A stretch of 64,000 bases of DNA, from the NCBI GenBank assembly GCA_021029595.1, contig JAJJOY010000001.1:186001-250000 (forward strand), given 5' to 3'. The stretch's first letter is position 1, and every line of letters begins with the position of its first letter. Of the stretch, positions 25,162-32,539 are shown one piece after another. The notes under the pieces were generated by a model. That model had not been told where the DNA came from, made no database searches, and worked only from the letters and a program-made list of their open reading frames with translations. Source of the DNA: Hominenteromicrobium mulieris (GTDB taxonomy: Bacteria; Bacillota; Clostridia; Oscillospirales; Acutalibacteraceae). The position numbers were made by a program, and so were the translations under genes.

Positions 25162-25591
25162 TTTCGCTCTCCGTCTCGTTCTTCGCTCCCTCAAGCTTCT
25201 TTGCAATCGTGGAAAGTACGCCGTTTACGTAAGAAGCGTCCTTTTCGTTGCCGTAAATTTTTGCAAGCTCCACCGCCTCGTTGATGGAAACGCTCACCGG
25301 AACATCGTCGGCCTGCATAAACTGCATCTCGCACACGGCAACGCGCAAAATCGTCAGCGTCATTTTAGAAAGACGGCGCAAACTCCAGCCGCGCAGATTT
25401 TCTTCGATCGTGTGGTCGATCTCGTCTAAATAAAGCTCCGTCAAAGCGGTCAGCTTTTCGCAGTACGGATCGATAACGACGTCGCGCGCTTCCTTCGCCA
25501 TTTCAATGATGTCTTCCATGCTGTCGCCCGTCACGGTCTTTTCAAAAAGCAGCGTAAAAGCCTGTTCTCTCGATTCTCTTCTTTTCGTCAT
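25154..25591 (-). CDS. nusB: Transcription antitermination factor NusB
   Basis: A 145-residue all-helical protein with REQAFTLLFEKTVTG at the start, HTIEENLRGWSLRRLSKMTLTILRVAVCEMQF and the conserved VPVSVSINEAVELAKIYGNEKDASYVNGVLSTIAKKL. It forms a complex with S10 (NusE) on boxA in rRNA transcription. Good SD GGGAAAGG precedes ATG 25591. The next gene, TsaD-like, overlaps its stop. A terminator-like hairpin lies 60 bases upstream of its start. Confidence 0.96.
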   Translation of the reverse strand: MTKRRESREQAFTLLFEKTVTGDSMEDIIEMAKEARDVVIDPYCEKLTALTELYLDEIDHTIEENLRGWSLRRLSKMTLTILRVAVCEMQFMQADDVPVSVSINEAVELAKIYGNEKDASYVNGVLSTIAKKLEGAKNETESENA

Positions 25592-25651
25592 ACTCGGTTC
25601 CTTTCCCTTATCTCAATAAAATTCATTGCGTGATTCATGGCGGATATAAAC

Positions 25652-25679
25652 AAAAAAGCCCGCCGAAAGATCGGCAGGC
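25652..25679 (-). terminator. Terminator between spoIIIAH and nusB
   Basis: GCC-GCCGA with TCGGC-GGC (loop AAGA) followed on the minus strand by TTTTTT. It lies after spoIIIAH and 60 bases before nusB; it could end the spoIIIA transcript or act as an attenuator for nusB. Confidence 0.8.
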
Positions 25680-25814
25680 AATTTGAGCAGAAATCAGGCA
25701 CTTTCGGTTTTCACCGGTGCCGTTTGATGTGCAGTTTTCAAGCTCCAGACATACACGCCGATATGTTCTGGAATAGTATACCACGATAAACGGTAAAATG
25801 CAAGAAATCATCTT
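25680..25814 (-). other. Structured leader-like region between spoIIIAH and nusB
   Basis: The region has two more pairing segments on the minus strand: CCAGA-CATA with TATG-TCTGG (about 25744-25770), and GGCAC-CGGT with ACCG-GTGCC (about 25704-25729). With the terminator at 25652-25679 this could be a terminator cascade or a regulatory leader. I do not recognise a known riboswitch. Confidence 0.35.
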
Positions 25815-26453
25815 TTATTTCGCCGCAGAAATGATTTTCACGTTTTCCGCGCTGACGCCGCTTTCGGAAACTGCAATGTCCCGCACGATGAGCGCGTTCT
25901 GTTCGTCCTCCATGTCGCCGTTTACAACCACCGTGCAGCTCTCGCCGTTGATGTACGCCACGCACTCCGTAAAGCCCTTCGCTTCTATGAGGGACTCTAT
26001 GTTTGTCTCTTTCAAAATGTTCTGCGCGATAACCGCAGCTTCGTCCACGGCGGCCTGCTTTACGGCGACCTCGGCGCTGTCGTCTTTCAGGATGTCCTCC
26101 AGCAGCTCCACAGCCTCATCCCGTGCGGTCTGGCGCGTCAAGCGGGCGTCCGAAAGCTTTGCGGAAGCCGATACCGCAGCCGCTGTTTCTTCTGCCGCGC
26201 TGCTTTCCGCCGCACCGTCTGCGGGCTCCGTTTCCGGCAGAACGCCGTCCTCGTTCATAGGCGTGTCGGAGACCGTCTCCACATAGGCGTTGTTCACAAG
26301 CTGCGCCGCACCGAGAGCGGAAGACGCACTTTCCTCGCTGACATCGCCCGCGCTCTGCACCTTTGTGCCCGCAAACTGCCAATTTAAGTACACCGCCGCA
26401 CCAAGGGCCAGCACAAGTGATGCCAAGATCAGCTGTCTTTTACCGTATTTCAT
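25815..26453 (-). CDS. spoIIIAH: Stage III sporulation protein AH
   Basis: The 212-residue forespore-channel component has one N-terminal membrane helix (RQLILASLVLALGAAVYLNW), a variable alanine/glutamate-rich linker and a C-terminal YscJ/FliF-like ring-building domain (about 105-212; RDEAVELLEDILKDD and VAYINGESCTVVVNGDMEDEQNALIVRDI). It binds SpoIIQ from the forespore side and forms a channel ring in the mother-cell membrane. It is the last gene of the spoIIIA operon, about 30 bases after spoIIIAG. Confidence 0.95.
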   Translation of the reverse strand: MKYGKRQLILASLVLALGAAVYLNWQFAGTKVQSAGDVSEESASSALGAAQLVNNAYVETVSDTPMNEDGVLPETEPADGAAESSAAEETAAAVSASAKLSDARLTRQTARDEAVELLEDILKDDSAEVAVKQAAVDEAAVIAQNILKETNIESLIEAKGFTECVAYINGESCTVVVNGDMEDEQNALIVRDIAVSESGVSAENVKIISAAK

Positions 26454-26484
26454 TCCGTGTTCCTCCGATCTTCACTGAATGGTT

Positions 26485-27033
26485 TCATTCGTTGCCATAT
26501 GTATATTCGCTGTACCCCACCACGCATACCTGCGTTGAGGATAAATCGAGCGCAGTCTTCACGGCCTCCACAATCTTCTCCCGCATTTTCGGGTCGCCTC
26601 CCCCGCGACTCACGACTACCACGCCTCGGATCTCCGGCTCCGTTTTCGTCACGATGAGCGGCTTCTGCGAGCCGTCCGCCGCCTTCACCAGGATATACGT
26701 CTTCTGCGTGTCGCCGTCCGTCTGCGTGCGGTTGAGGCTTTCGCCGCTGTACTCCTCGGCGCTTTTTTCGCTCTGCTTATCTTCGGTCGCATACACCGTT
26801 TCGCCCATTGTACGCAGCGTCACCGTCACCTGCGGCTCGCTTTCCCCCGTGATAGCCGAGACCATCTGCGCGATCTGCGCGGAAAGCGCTCTGGTGTAGT
26901 CTCCCGCCGCCAGTTCCACCGTCTCCGGCGCTTCATTTTCCGTGTTCTTTGTGTCCATAGGCCAAAGGAGCATCAATAAAACGAGCGCCGCGCAGGCTGC
27001 AATGAGCATATACGTCAGCTTACCGTTTTTCAA
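26485..27033 (-). CDS. spoIIIAG: Stage III sporulation protein AG
   Basis: A 182-residue protein (from TTG 27033) with one helix (YMLIAACAALVLLML) and a C-terminal ring-forming domain with EPQVTVTLRTMGETVYA and GVVVVSRGGGDPKMREKIVEAVKTALDLSSTQVCVVG. It makes the large ring of the SpoIIIA feeding channel. The start is odd: no ATG or GTG exists in frame. TTG 27033 lies about 30 bases after the nearest good SD (GGAGGTG). That SD sits 9 bases before an in-frame ACG at 27054, and the protein context (TDKLKSLLKNGKL) suggests the natural N-terminus is there. Confidence 0.92.
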   Translation of the reverse strand: MKNGKLTYMLIAACAALVLLMLLWPMDTKNTENEAPETVELAAGDYTRALSAQIAQMVSAITGESEPQVTVTLRTMGETVYATEDKQSEKSAEEYSGESLNRTQTDGDTQKTYILVKAADGSQKPLIVTKTEPEIRGVVVVSRGGGDPKMREKIVEAVKTALDLSSTQVCVVGYSEYTYGNE

Positions 27034-27067
27034 AAGGCTTTTCAGTTTATCCGTCTCGCCTCACCTC

Positions 27068-27526
27068 CTACACGTACACATCCACCGGGATGGCCTCGGT
27101 CAGCACGCTGCGCAAAAGCGCGTCCGCGCGGTCGATGTCTGTCGCAAACCGCACCCGTACCCGCACACGTTCCACCGTCACCACGCCGTCATCGTCCTGC
27201 GTGTACCAAATGTCGATATTCGCTGCCGGCACATCCATCCCCGCACTTTTCAAAAGCGCCGAGAGCCGCTCTTTCAAAATCGCCGTGCCCTTTTCCGCGT
27301 AGCTTTGCGTTATCGTCGATTCGGCTTCGCCCGTTTCGGTCAAGTCAAAATCGAGCGAGGCCCCGCTTTGCAGCTTTAAAATGCCGTTTACAAGCACCAC
27401 AAGCAGCATCAGCGCTGCAAGCGCGTGGATAAGTGACCCGCTTTTTTCCGGGAACAGCCGCACGATCATCTCCGTTCCGATGAGCACCACGCACACCGAA
27501 AACACCAGCGCATACAATTCACGCAT
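27068..27526 (-). CDS. spoIIIAF: Stage III sporulation protein AF
   Basis: The 152-residue protein has two N-terminal membrane helices (ELYALVFSVCVVLIGTEMIVRLF and LIHALAALMLLVVLVNGILKL) and a C-terminal soluble domain resembling EscJ/ring-building folds (NIDIWYTQDDDGVVTVERVRVRV). It is a channel-complex component. Its ATG at 27526 overlaps the end of spoIIIAE by 8 bases. The stop TAG is followed at once by the SD of spoIIIAG. Confidence 0.93.
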   Translation of the reverse strand: MRELYALVFSVCVVLIGTEMIVRLFPEKSGSLIHALAALMLLVVLVNGILKLQSGASLDFDLTETGEAESTITQSYAEKGTAILKERLSALLKSAGMDVPAANIDIWYTQDDDGVVTVERVRVRVRFATDIDRADALLRSVLTEAIPVDVYV

Positions 27527-28628
27527 AAGCACCTCGCACACAAAGCACCACGGCCGCCGAGACCACCGCTACCGCACCCACACTGCATACCGCCGCAATG
27601 AGCAGTCGCAGCGCCGCAGCACAGCCGTTTAAAAACGACGCAAGCGGCTTTAGACCCAACACCTCTGCCGCAAGCCCCGCGCAAAAGCAAATCAAAAGCC
27701 ACGCGGCAGCCTTTATGCACAGCGGCAGAAAAATCGCGAGCGATGCAAGCAGCCCAAATGCACCCACGCCGTTTTTTACAAGCGCCGCGCCGGAAACGAT
27801 GACCGAAAACGCATCGGAAAACGCGCTGCCCACAATGGGGATCGCGCCGGAGACAAGCATTTTCGCCGCCTTGCCGCCCGCCATCTCCGCGCTGTTCGCA
27901 ACAATTGTCTGTACGGACAAAACGCCCGTATATACCGTGACGGCGAGCACCAAAGCCCACTTGATAACTTTATACAGCGCGTCCGTCAGCCGCTTTAAAT
28001 CAAACGATGTCACGGCAGAAGCCACGGAAAACGCCAAAAACACACGCAAAACCGGGATGAGCACCGCGCTGCTCAAAACCGAGACGGCATTTGCCGCTGC
28101 AAGCGACAGCGCGCCGTAGGTCGGTGCTGTCACGGTGTTCCCCGCCGTGAAAAGCAGCCCCGCATACACGGGCACCGCGGCAAGCAGAAAAACGGCAGCA
28201 GCATCCGTCACACGCGCGGCCTGCCCCAAAAGCGAAGCCATAGGCGAAAGCAGCGTCACGGCGGCGCACAGCGCCCCGCATACGGAAACGGCGTAGGAAA
28301 GCTCCTTTGCGGCGAATTCCTGCACAAGTCTGCACAGCACGCATGATACAAGCAGCGTAAGGAGTGCCCGCGCCGGTGCTGTCCACTCCGCACGAAAGCC
28401 CTCGGAAAGCGCCGAAAACAGCTTTGTCGCCGCGTCGGGCGCAGGTGTTTCCATCGGGTCGGCCCCGACGTTCTGCAAAAGCGACTGTGCTTCTTCCGGC
28501 AGCGCCTCCATAAGCGTATCCGCTCCGCTGTTTTGGTAGAGCTCCGCTTCGTCCGCGCGCACGGGCAGCGAAAGCAGCAGGATAAACACCGTCAAAGCCA
28601 AAAAAACGCGCAAAATCCGTTTTTTCAT
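27519..28628 (-). CDS. spoIIIAE: Stage III sporulation protein AE
   Basis: A 369-residue membrane protein with a signal peptide (KKRILRVFLALTVFILLLSLPVRA), an extracytoplasmic segment and about eight helices. QTIVANSAEMAGGKAAKMLVSGAIPIVGSAFSDAFSVIVSGAALVKNGVGAFG is the highly conserved centre of SpoIIIAE. It belongs to the mother-cell membrane part of the SpoIIIA-SpoIIQ channel. The start overlaps the spoIIIAD stop (ATGA), and the stop overlaps spoIIIAF, so translation is coupled on both sides. Confidence 0.95.
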   Translation of the reverse strand: MKKRILRVFLALTVFILLLSLPVRADEAELYQNSGADTLMEALPEEAQSLLQNVGADPMETPAPDAATKLFSALSEGFRAEWTAPARALLTLLVSCVLCRLVQEFAAKELSYAVSVCGALCAAVTLLSPMASLLGQAARVTDAAAVFLLAAVPVYAGLLFTAGNTVTAPTYGALSLAAANAVSVLSSAVLIPVLRVFLAFSVASAVTSFDLKRLTDALYKVIKWALVLAVTVYTGVLSVQTIVANSAEMAGGKAAKMLVSGAIPIVGSAFSDAFSVIVSGAALVKNGVGAFGLLASLAIFLPLCIKAAAWLLICFCAGLAAEVLGLKPLASFLNGCAAALRLLIAAVCSVGAVAVVSAAVVLCVRGAYA

Positions 28629-29014
28629 AACAACAGCACTTCCTGCAAAAGCGAGAGAAGTCGATTCAGCAACGGCAGCGCCGTCAGCAGCACCGCTGTT
28701 TTTACGGCAAGCTCCACACCGCTTGCTATTGCCGATTCCCCCGCGTCCTTGCAAAGATCCGCCGTTATGCGCCCGATGAGCACGATGCCGAGCGCCTTTA
28801 ACAGCGCTCCAAACACCTCCGGCATGCCGGAAAGCTCCGCCCATTCGCGGAATGTCGAAGTCAGCGTTTCGATCTGCGGCAAAATACACAGAAAAACGAG
28901 CACCGCCGCCGCAAGCGAAAACAGCAGAGCTATTTCCTTTTGCCCGCGTTTTAAAAGTGCGCCGCACACCGCTGCAAACACCGCCGCTGCCGATACCATA
29001 AGCACCGTGCTCAT
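28625..29014 (-). CDS. spoIIIAD: Stage III sporulation protein AD
   Basis: The 129-residue integral membrane protein has about four helices, starting MSTVLMVSAAAVFAAVCGALLKRGQKEIALLFSLAAA in the family pattern, and KALGIVLIGRITADLCKDAGESAIASGVELAVKTAVLLTALPLL near the end, the AD signature. Start and stop each overlap neighbours by an ATGA junction. Confidence 0.95.
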   Translation of the reverse strand: MSTVLMVSAAAVFAAVCGALLKRGQKEIALLFSLAAAVLVFLCILPQIETLTSTFREWAELSGMPEVFGALLKALGIVLIGRITADLCKDAGESAIASGVELAVKTAVLLTALPLLNRLLSLLQEVLLL

Positions 29015-29205
29015 AGCCCAAACACCGATTTGATCGTATCGAACAGCGTGCTGATCTGCGTGATGAGCATCGTCAGCACCACAATGAGCCCCGCAAGCGT
29101 CGTCATCATAGCCTGCTCCTCCCGCCCGGAGCGAATGAGCAGCTGGTTCAAAACGGCCACAAGTATGCCGATGGCGGCGATCTTGAAGATCAGATCTACA
29201 TCCAT
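29011..29205 (-). CDS. spoIIIAC: Stage III sporulation protein AC
   Basis: A 64-residue protein with two helices: VDLIFKIAAIGILVAVLNQLLIRSGREEQAMMTTLAGLIVVLTMLITQISTLFDTIKSVFGL. The sequence and length match SpoIIIAC. ATG 29205 is preceded by AAGGAAAG. Its stop overlaps the spoIIIAD start. Confidence 0.96.
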   Translation of the reverse strand: MDVDLIFKIAAIGILVAVLNQLLIRSGREEQAMMTTLAGLIVVLTMLITQISTLFDTIKSVFGL

Positions 29206-29228
29206 AGCTTTGCTTTCCTTTCCGGCTG

Positions 29229-29714
29229 TTACAGCAAAATGAGGGCGGCGGAAACGCCGACAAACAGTCCCAGCGCCACGCACAATCTGCCTTTCTGGGC
29301 AAGGCTTTGCTCGGCGGCTAAAAGTGCGCTGCGCACGCGGCCTTCATGCAGCGCAAAGTACGCCATTTGCCCATCGAGGTCGGTCTTGCCGAACCCGTCG
29401 ATAAACGCGGCGCACAGCGCTTCATCCCCGCGGTATGTAAAAAATGCATGTGCCGCCGCTTTAAACGCCGCTGTGCAATCCATGTTTTCGGAAAGCACCC
29501 ACACGCGCCTCAAAAAAGCGTTTTCGCGGCACAGAGAGAGCAGCGCGTACAGGTCGCCCGCCGTATAGGCCGCGGCGTTTTTCAACGCAAAAAGCGCTTC
29601 TAAGAAAATGTTCAGTTCTTTTTCACGCATTTTTAGCCGCGCGGATACCGATGACCCGGCGGTCGCCGCGCACAGAACAATCAGGATCGCCGCCGTTGTT
29701 TTCAAGAAGATCAC
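29229..29714 (-). CDS. spoIIIAB: Stage III sporulation protein AB
   Basis: A 161-residue protein with an N-terminal helix (LKTTAAILIVLCAATAGSSVSARLKMREKELNIFLEALFALKN) and a C-terminal helix, in the type IV pilus/GspF-like pattern of SpoIIIAB. I chose GTG 29714 because the family begins here; a TTG 9 bases later is possible. The start lies about 90 bases inside the 3' end of spoIIIAA, a rather long overlap. It would interact with the SpoIIIAA ATPase. Confidence 0.9.
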   Translation of the reverse strand: MIFLKTTAAILIVLCAATAGSSVSARLKMREKELNIFLEALFALKNAAAYTAGDLYALLSLCRENAFLRRVWVLSENMDCTAAFKAAAHAFFTYRGDEALCAAFIDGFGKTDLDGQMAYFALHEGRVRSALLAAEQSLAQKGRLCVALGLFVGVSAALILL

Positions 29715-30600
29715 CCGCCAAAAACAGCTTTTCCACTTTCGTCGGTGCACTTCGCCCGTGCAGCAGCGCCACCGTTTCAAACGCGCCGAGCGACAGAATC
29801 CCGCGGCACAGCGGTCGGCAACACAGCTCGTGTACACTGCCCGCGTGGATGCTCGCAATCAGCGCCACCCCTGAAAACGATGCCGCACGTATCGCCGAAA
29901 GATCGTTTTCGCCGAGCTCATCGCAAACGATGTACTCCGGTGAAAGACACCGCACCGCGTGCGAAAGCCCCTCCTGCTTCGGGTAGCCCTGCAAAATATC
30001 CGTGCACGCGCCAAGATCAAACCCGTCCGCACTCAGCTCAAACCGCTCGTCAAGCACCACCACACGGTGTCCCGCCGTACCGATATATCGTGCAATGTCC
30101 CGCAGCAGCGTCGTTTTGCCCGAGGACGGCGCGCCAGCAAGCAGCAGCCCGCGGCTGAGGTCTACGCCGTAGCGCAGCACCTCCTCTGCACAGCCGCGCT
30201 TCTCCCGCGGGATGCGCACAGAAAGACTCGTCACGTCGCGCACCGTTTTGATGCCGCCCTTTTCAATCACCGCCGTACCGCCGATGCCCACCCGCAGCGC
30301 GCGGTCTGCGGAGACGAATCCGCCGCGAATCTCCTCCATGTGACTGTAAACGGAATACCCGCACAGCCGCAAAAAGATCTCCTCCACGTCCTCGCGTGTC
30401 GCTGTCACATTGTTTTGCGAAAAATACTGCGCCGTGTCGCCGTCTTCCCGCAAAAACAAAATGCGGTCGCCGCAGCACAGCAGCACAGGCTTATCCACAC
30501 TGATACGAATGTCAAACACCGCGTCGCGCACCGCCTGCGGCACCTTTTCAAGCATCGGTGTAAAGCGCCCGAGCGGGCGGATCGCCTTTTCAAAATCCAT
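29623..30600 (-). CDS. spoIIIAA: Stage III sporulation protein AA (secretion-type ATPase)
   Basis: The 325-residue cytoplasmic ATPase resembles GspE/VirB11 motors. LLLAGAPSSGKTTLLRDIARYIG is Walker A, VVVLDERFELS and YIVCDELGENDLSAIRAASFSGVALIASIHAGS hold the Asp box and Walker B/His-box region. An N-terminal regulatory domain includes GYSVYSHMEEIRGGFVSADRALRVGIGGTAV. It powers the mother-cell to forespore channel. AAAGGTGTGTGCG precedes ATG 30600. First gene of the eight-gene operon, normally under sigma-E; I found no convincing sigma-E promoter. Confidence 0.96.
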   Translation of the reverse strand: MDFEKAIRPLGRFTPMLEKVPQAVRDAVFDIRISVDKPVLLCCGDRILFLREDGDTAQYFSQNNVTATREDVEEIFLRLCGYSVYSHMEEIRGGFVSADRALRVGIGGTAVIEKGGIKTVRDVTSLSVRIPREKRGCAEEVLRYGVDLSRGLLLAGAPSSGKTTLLRDIARYIGTAGHRVVVLDERFELSADGFDLGACTDILQGYPKQEGLSHAVRCLSPEYIVCDELGENDLSAIRAASFSGVALIASIHAGSVHELCCRPLCRGILSLGAFETVALLHGRSAPTKVEKLFLAGDLLENNGGDPDCSVRGDRRVIGIRAAKNA

Positions 30601-30685
30601 CGCACACACCTTTCTTTCCGCTCCGTATGCCCAATTCTATGGACGTGCCGCCGGGTTTAGAACCGCTGCAAAATAAAAAATCCTC

Positions 30686-30714
30686 TTGACAAATACATCG
30701 ATCCTCGATATATT
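30686..30714 (+). promoter_or_regulatory. Promoter of the PadR-DUF2812 operon
   Basis: TTGACA (30686-30691), a 17-base spacer and TATATT (30709-30714). The operator inverted repeat overlaps the -10 and the transcription start. Confidence 0.8.
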
Positions 30715-30739
30715 GTATACAGAACCTTGATATATCGAG
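30704..30739. promoter_or_regulatory. Putative PadR operator
   Basis: A perfect 10-bp inverted repeat, CTCGATATAT (30704-30713) and ATATATCGAG (30730-30739), separated by 16 bases. It covers the -10 box and the start region, so binding would block transcription of the PadR gene itself. Confidence 0.7.
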
Positions 30740-30759
30740 AGCAGATAGTGAGGGATACG

Positions 30760-31083
30760 ATGGACGACAAATTAAAACGCATTTATGTTCCCATGACGGA
30801 AAGCGGCTTTTACATTTTATTCTGCCTGCGTCAGCCTCAGCACGGTTACGGCATCAGCCAAAAAGTGCGCGAAATGACCGGAGGCGCGCTCGTCATCAGC
30901 GCCGGCACCATGTACGGCACGCTCTCCAAAATGGAAAAGGACGGCCTTATCGCTTTTTACAAAGAAGAAGAAAAACGGAAGCTCTACCGCATCACCGCGC
31001 TCGGCGAAGAAATCTTGCAGCTCGAGCTCAAGCGCATCGAGCGCCTGTACAAAAACAGCAAAGGAGAAATGATCCATGCCTGA
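30760..31083 (+). CDS. PadR family transcriptional regulator
   Basis: A 107-residue winged-helix protein: TESGFYILFCLRQPQHGYGISQKVREMTGGALVISAGTMYGTLSKMEKDGLIAFYKEEEKRKLYRITALGEEIL is the complete PadR helix-turn-helix and wing. ATG 30760 has GAGGG 5 bases upstream. The inverted repeat at its promoter suggests autorepression. Its last codons overlap the start of the DUF2812 gene, so the pair is coupled; such PadR/DUF2812 pairs are common in Firmicutes. Confidence 0.93.
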   Translation: MDDKLKRIYVPMTESGFYILFCLRQPQHGYGISQKVREMTGGALVISAGTMYGTLSKMEKDGLIAFYKEEEKRKLYRITALGEEILQLELKRIERLYKNSKGEMIHA

Positions 31084-31627
31084 AACCAAAACCATGATTC
31101 GTTTTTTCACCATCGCAGATTATGAAGAGGAAGAAATCTGGCTGCACGAGCAGCATAAAAACGGCTGGAAGCTGCACAAAATGATCCCACCGTGCCTTTA
31201 TATTTTTGAAAAGTGTACACCCGAAGATGTCATTTATCGTCTCGATTACAAAAACGGCGCGGAAAACGCCAACTATTTCCAACTGTTCACGGATTACGGC
31301 TGGGAGTACATCGGCCGCTGCGTCGGATGGCTGTATTTTCGCAAGCCCGCATCCGTTCAAAACACCGAGCAGGACGGCGAGCTGTTTTCCGATAACGAAT
31401 CGAAAATTGACCTCATTCGCCACATCATGAAAACACGTATGCTGCCGCTTTTAGTCATTTTCATCTGCTGTGTGTCTCCGAATTTCATGCGCAGCATAGA
31501 AACCGACAGCCGCTCTTCCATCGCATTCACCGTGCTCTTCACCGCCATGATGCTTCTGTACGTTTCCTTGCTCACCTACTGCGGTTTAAAGCTGCGAAAG
31601 CTCATGAAAAAATATAAAAACAACTGA
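31076..31627 (+). CDS. DUF2812 domain membrane protein
   Basis: The 183-residue protein has the DUF2812 domain at about 5-110 (EIWLHEQHKNGWKLHKMIPPCLYIFEKCTPEDVIYRLDYK and DYGWEYIGRCVGWLYFRKP), then two hydrophobic segments at about 128-145 and 153-172. Its function is unknown. It starts within the last codons of the PadR gene, which probably controls it. It is followed by a bidirectional terminator. Confidence 0.92.
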   Translation: MPETKTMIRFFTIADYEEEEIWLHEQHKNGWKLHKMIPPCLYIFEKCTPEDVIYRLDYKNGAENANYFQLFTDYGWEYIGRCVGWLYFRKPASVQNTEQDGELFSDNESKIDLIRHIMKTRMLPLLVIFICCVSPNFMRSIETDSRSSIAFTVLFTAMMLLYVSLLTYCGLKLRKLMKKYKNN

Positions 31628-31672
31628 CATGCCTGCTCCATAAACAAATCCGCCGCGATTTTTCAAACATGA

Positions 31673-31711
31673 AAAGCACCCTGCAAGGCCAAAAGCTTTA
31701 CAAGGTGCTTT
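31673..31711. terminator. Bidirectional terminator between DUF2812 and thiD
   Basis: AAAGCACC with GGTGCTTT, with inner TTG/CAA pairing, between two convergent genes. Confidence 0.75.
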
Positions 31712-31729
31712 CTCTATGGAGCAAGCTAT

Positions 31730-32539
31730 TTACTTTGGAAGTCCGTTTTGATACAAGCTGTAAAAGTGGTTCGTCGGCCCAGCGCCGTGCCCGAGCTCGA
31801 GCGCGTGCTCGATGGCGCACGTCATGTAGTCTTTCGCACGCTTCACCGCTTCAGCGGGTGCATATCCAAGCGCCAAATTCGAGGCAATAGCGGAAGACAG
31901 CGTGCACCCTGTGCCGTGCGTGTTCTTCGTTTGAATGCGTTTCGCTGTAAAGCTTATATGCTGTTCACCATCGAACAGAATATCGATCGGGTCGCCTGCA
32001 AAGTGTCCTCCCTTTACAAGCACAGTTTTACAGCCCATTGTGTAAATCAGCTTTGCTGCAGCACACATATCGTCTTCCGTCTCAATGTGCATCCCGGTAA
32101 TTTCCTCCGCCTCGGGAATATTCGGTGTCAGCACGTCGGCGAGCGGCAAAATTTCCGCTTTGAATGTCTCAATCGACTGCGGAGCCATCAGTGCCGTTCC
32201 GTCTTTCGCATACATCACAGGGTCAACAACGACGTTCTTCGGACAGTATTTGCGCAGCTTTTCCGCCACAGCAGACATCACCTCCGGCGTCGGCAGCATG
32301 CCAATCTTCACGGCGTCCGTACCGATATCTTCATAGATTGCGTCCACCTGCGCGCGGACAATCTCCGGCGCAATATCCTGCTTTTTCAGCACATGCACGG
32401 TGTTTTCCGCCACAACGGACACGATCACGCTCATCGCGTACACGCCGTGTGCGGATATTGTCTTGATATCCGCCTGAATACCCGCGCCGCCGGAGCAATC
32501 CGACCCGGCGATGGTCAGTACGCGCTTCATTGCACGCAT
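31730..32539 (-). CDS. thiD: Hydroxymethylpyrimidine/phosphomethylpyrimidine kinase family (ThiD-like)
   Basis: A 269-residue ribokinase-fold kinase. VLTIAGSDCSGGAGIQADIKTISAHGVYAMSVIVSVVAENTVHV is the ThiD N-terminal signature, VVDPVMYAKDGTALM the conserved strand, VLVKGGHFAGDPIDILFDG the nucleotide region, and NTHGTGCTLSSAIASNLALG the catalytic Asp-less/GTGC anion-hole loop. It makes the pyrimidine of thiamine, and related enzymes phosphorylate pyridoxal. Its start overlaps the GH32 stop (TGATG). The neighbourhood is unusual, since no other thiamine gene is near; a vitamin B6 role is possible. Confidence 0.9.
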   Translation of the reverse strand: MRAMKRVLTIAGSDCSGGAGIQADIKTISAHGVYAMSVIVSVVAENTVHVLKKQDIAPEIVRAQVDAIYEDIGTDAVKIGMLPTPEVMSAVAEKLRKYCPKNVVVDPVMYAKDGTALMAPQSIETFKAEILPLADVLTPNIPEAEEITGMHIETEDDMCAAAKLIYTMGCKTVLVKGGHFAGDPIDILFDGEQHISFTAKRIQTKNTHGTGCTLSSAIASNLALGYAPAEAVKRAKDYMTCAIEHALELGHGAGPTNHFYSLYQNGLPK

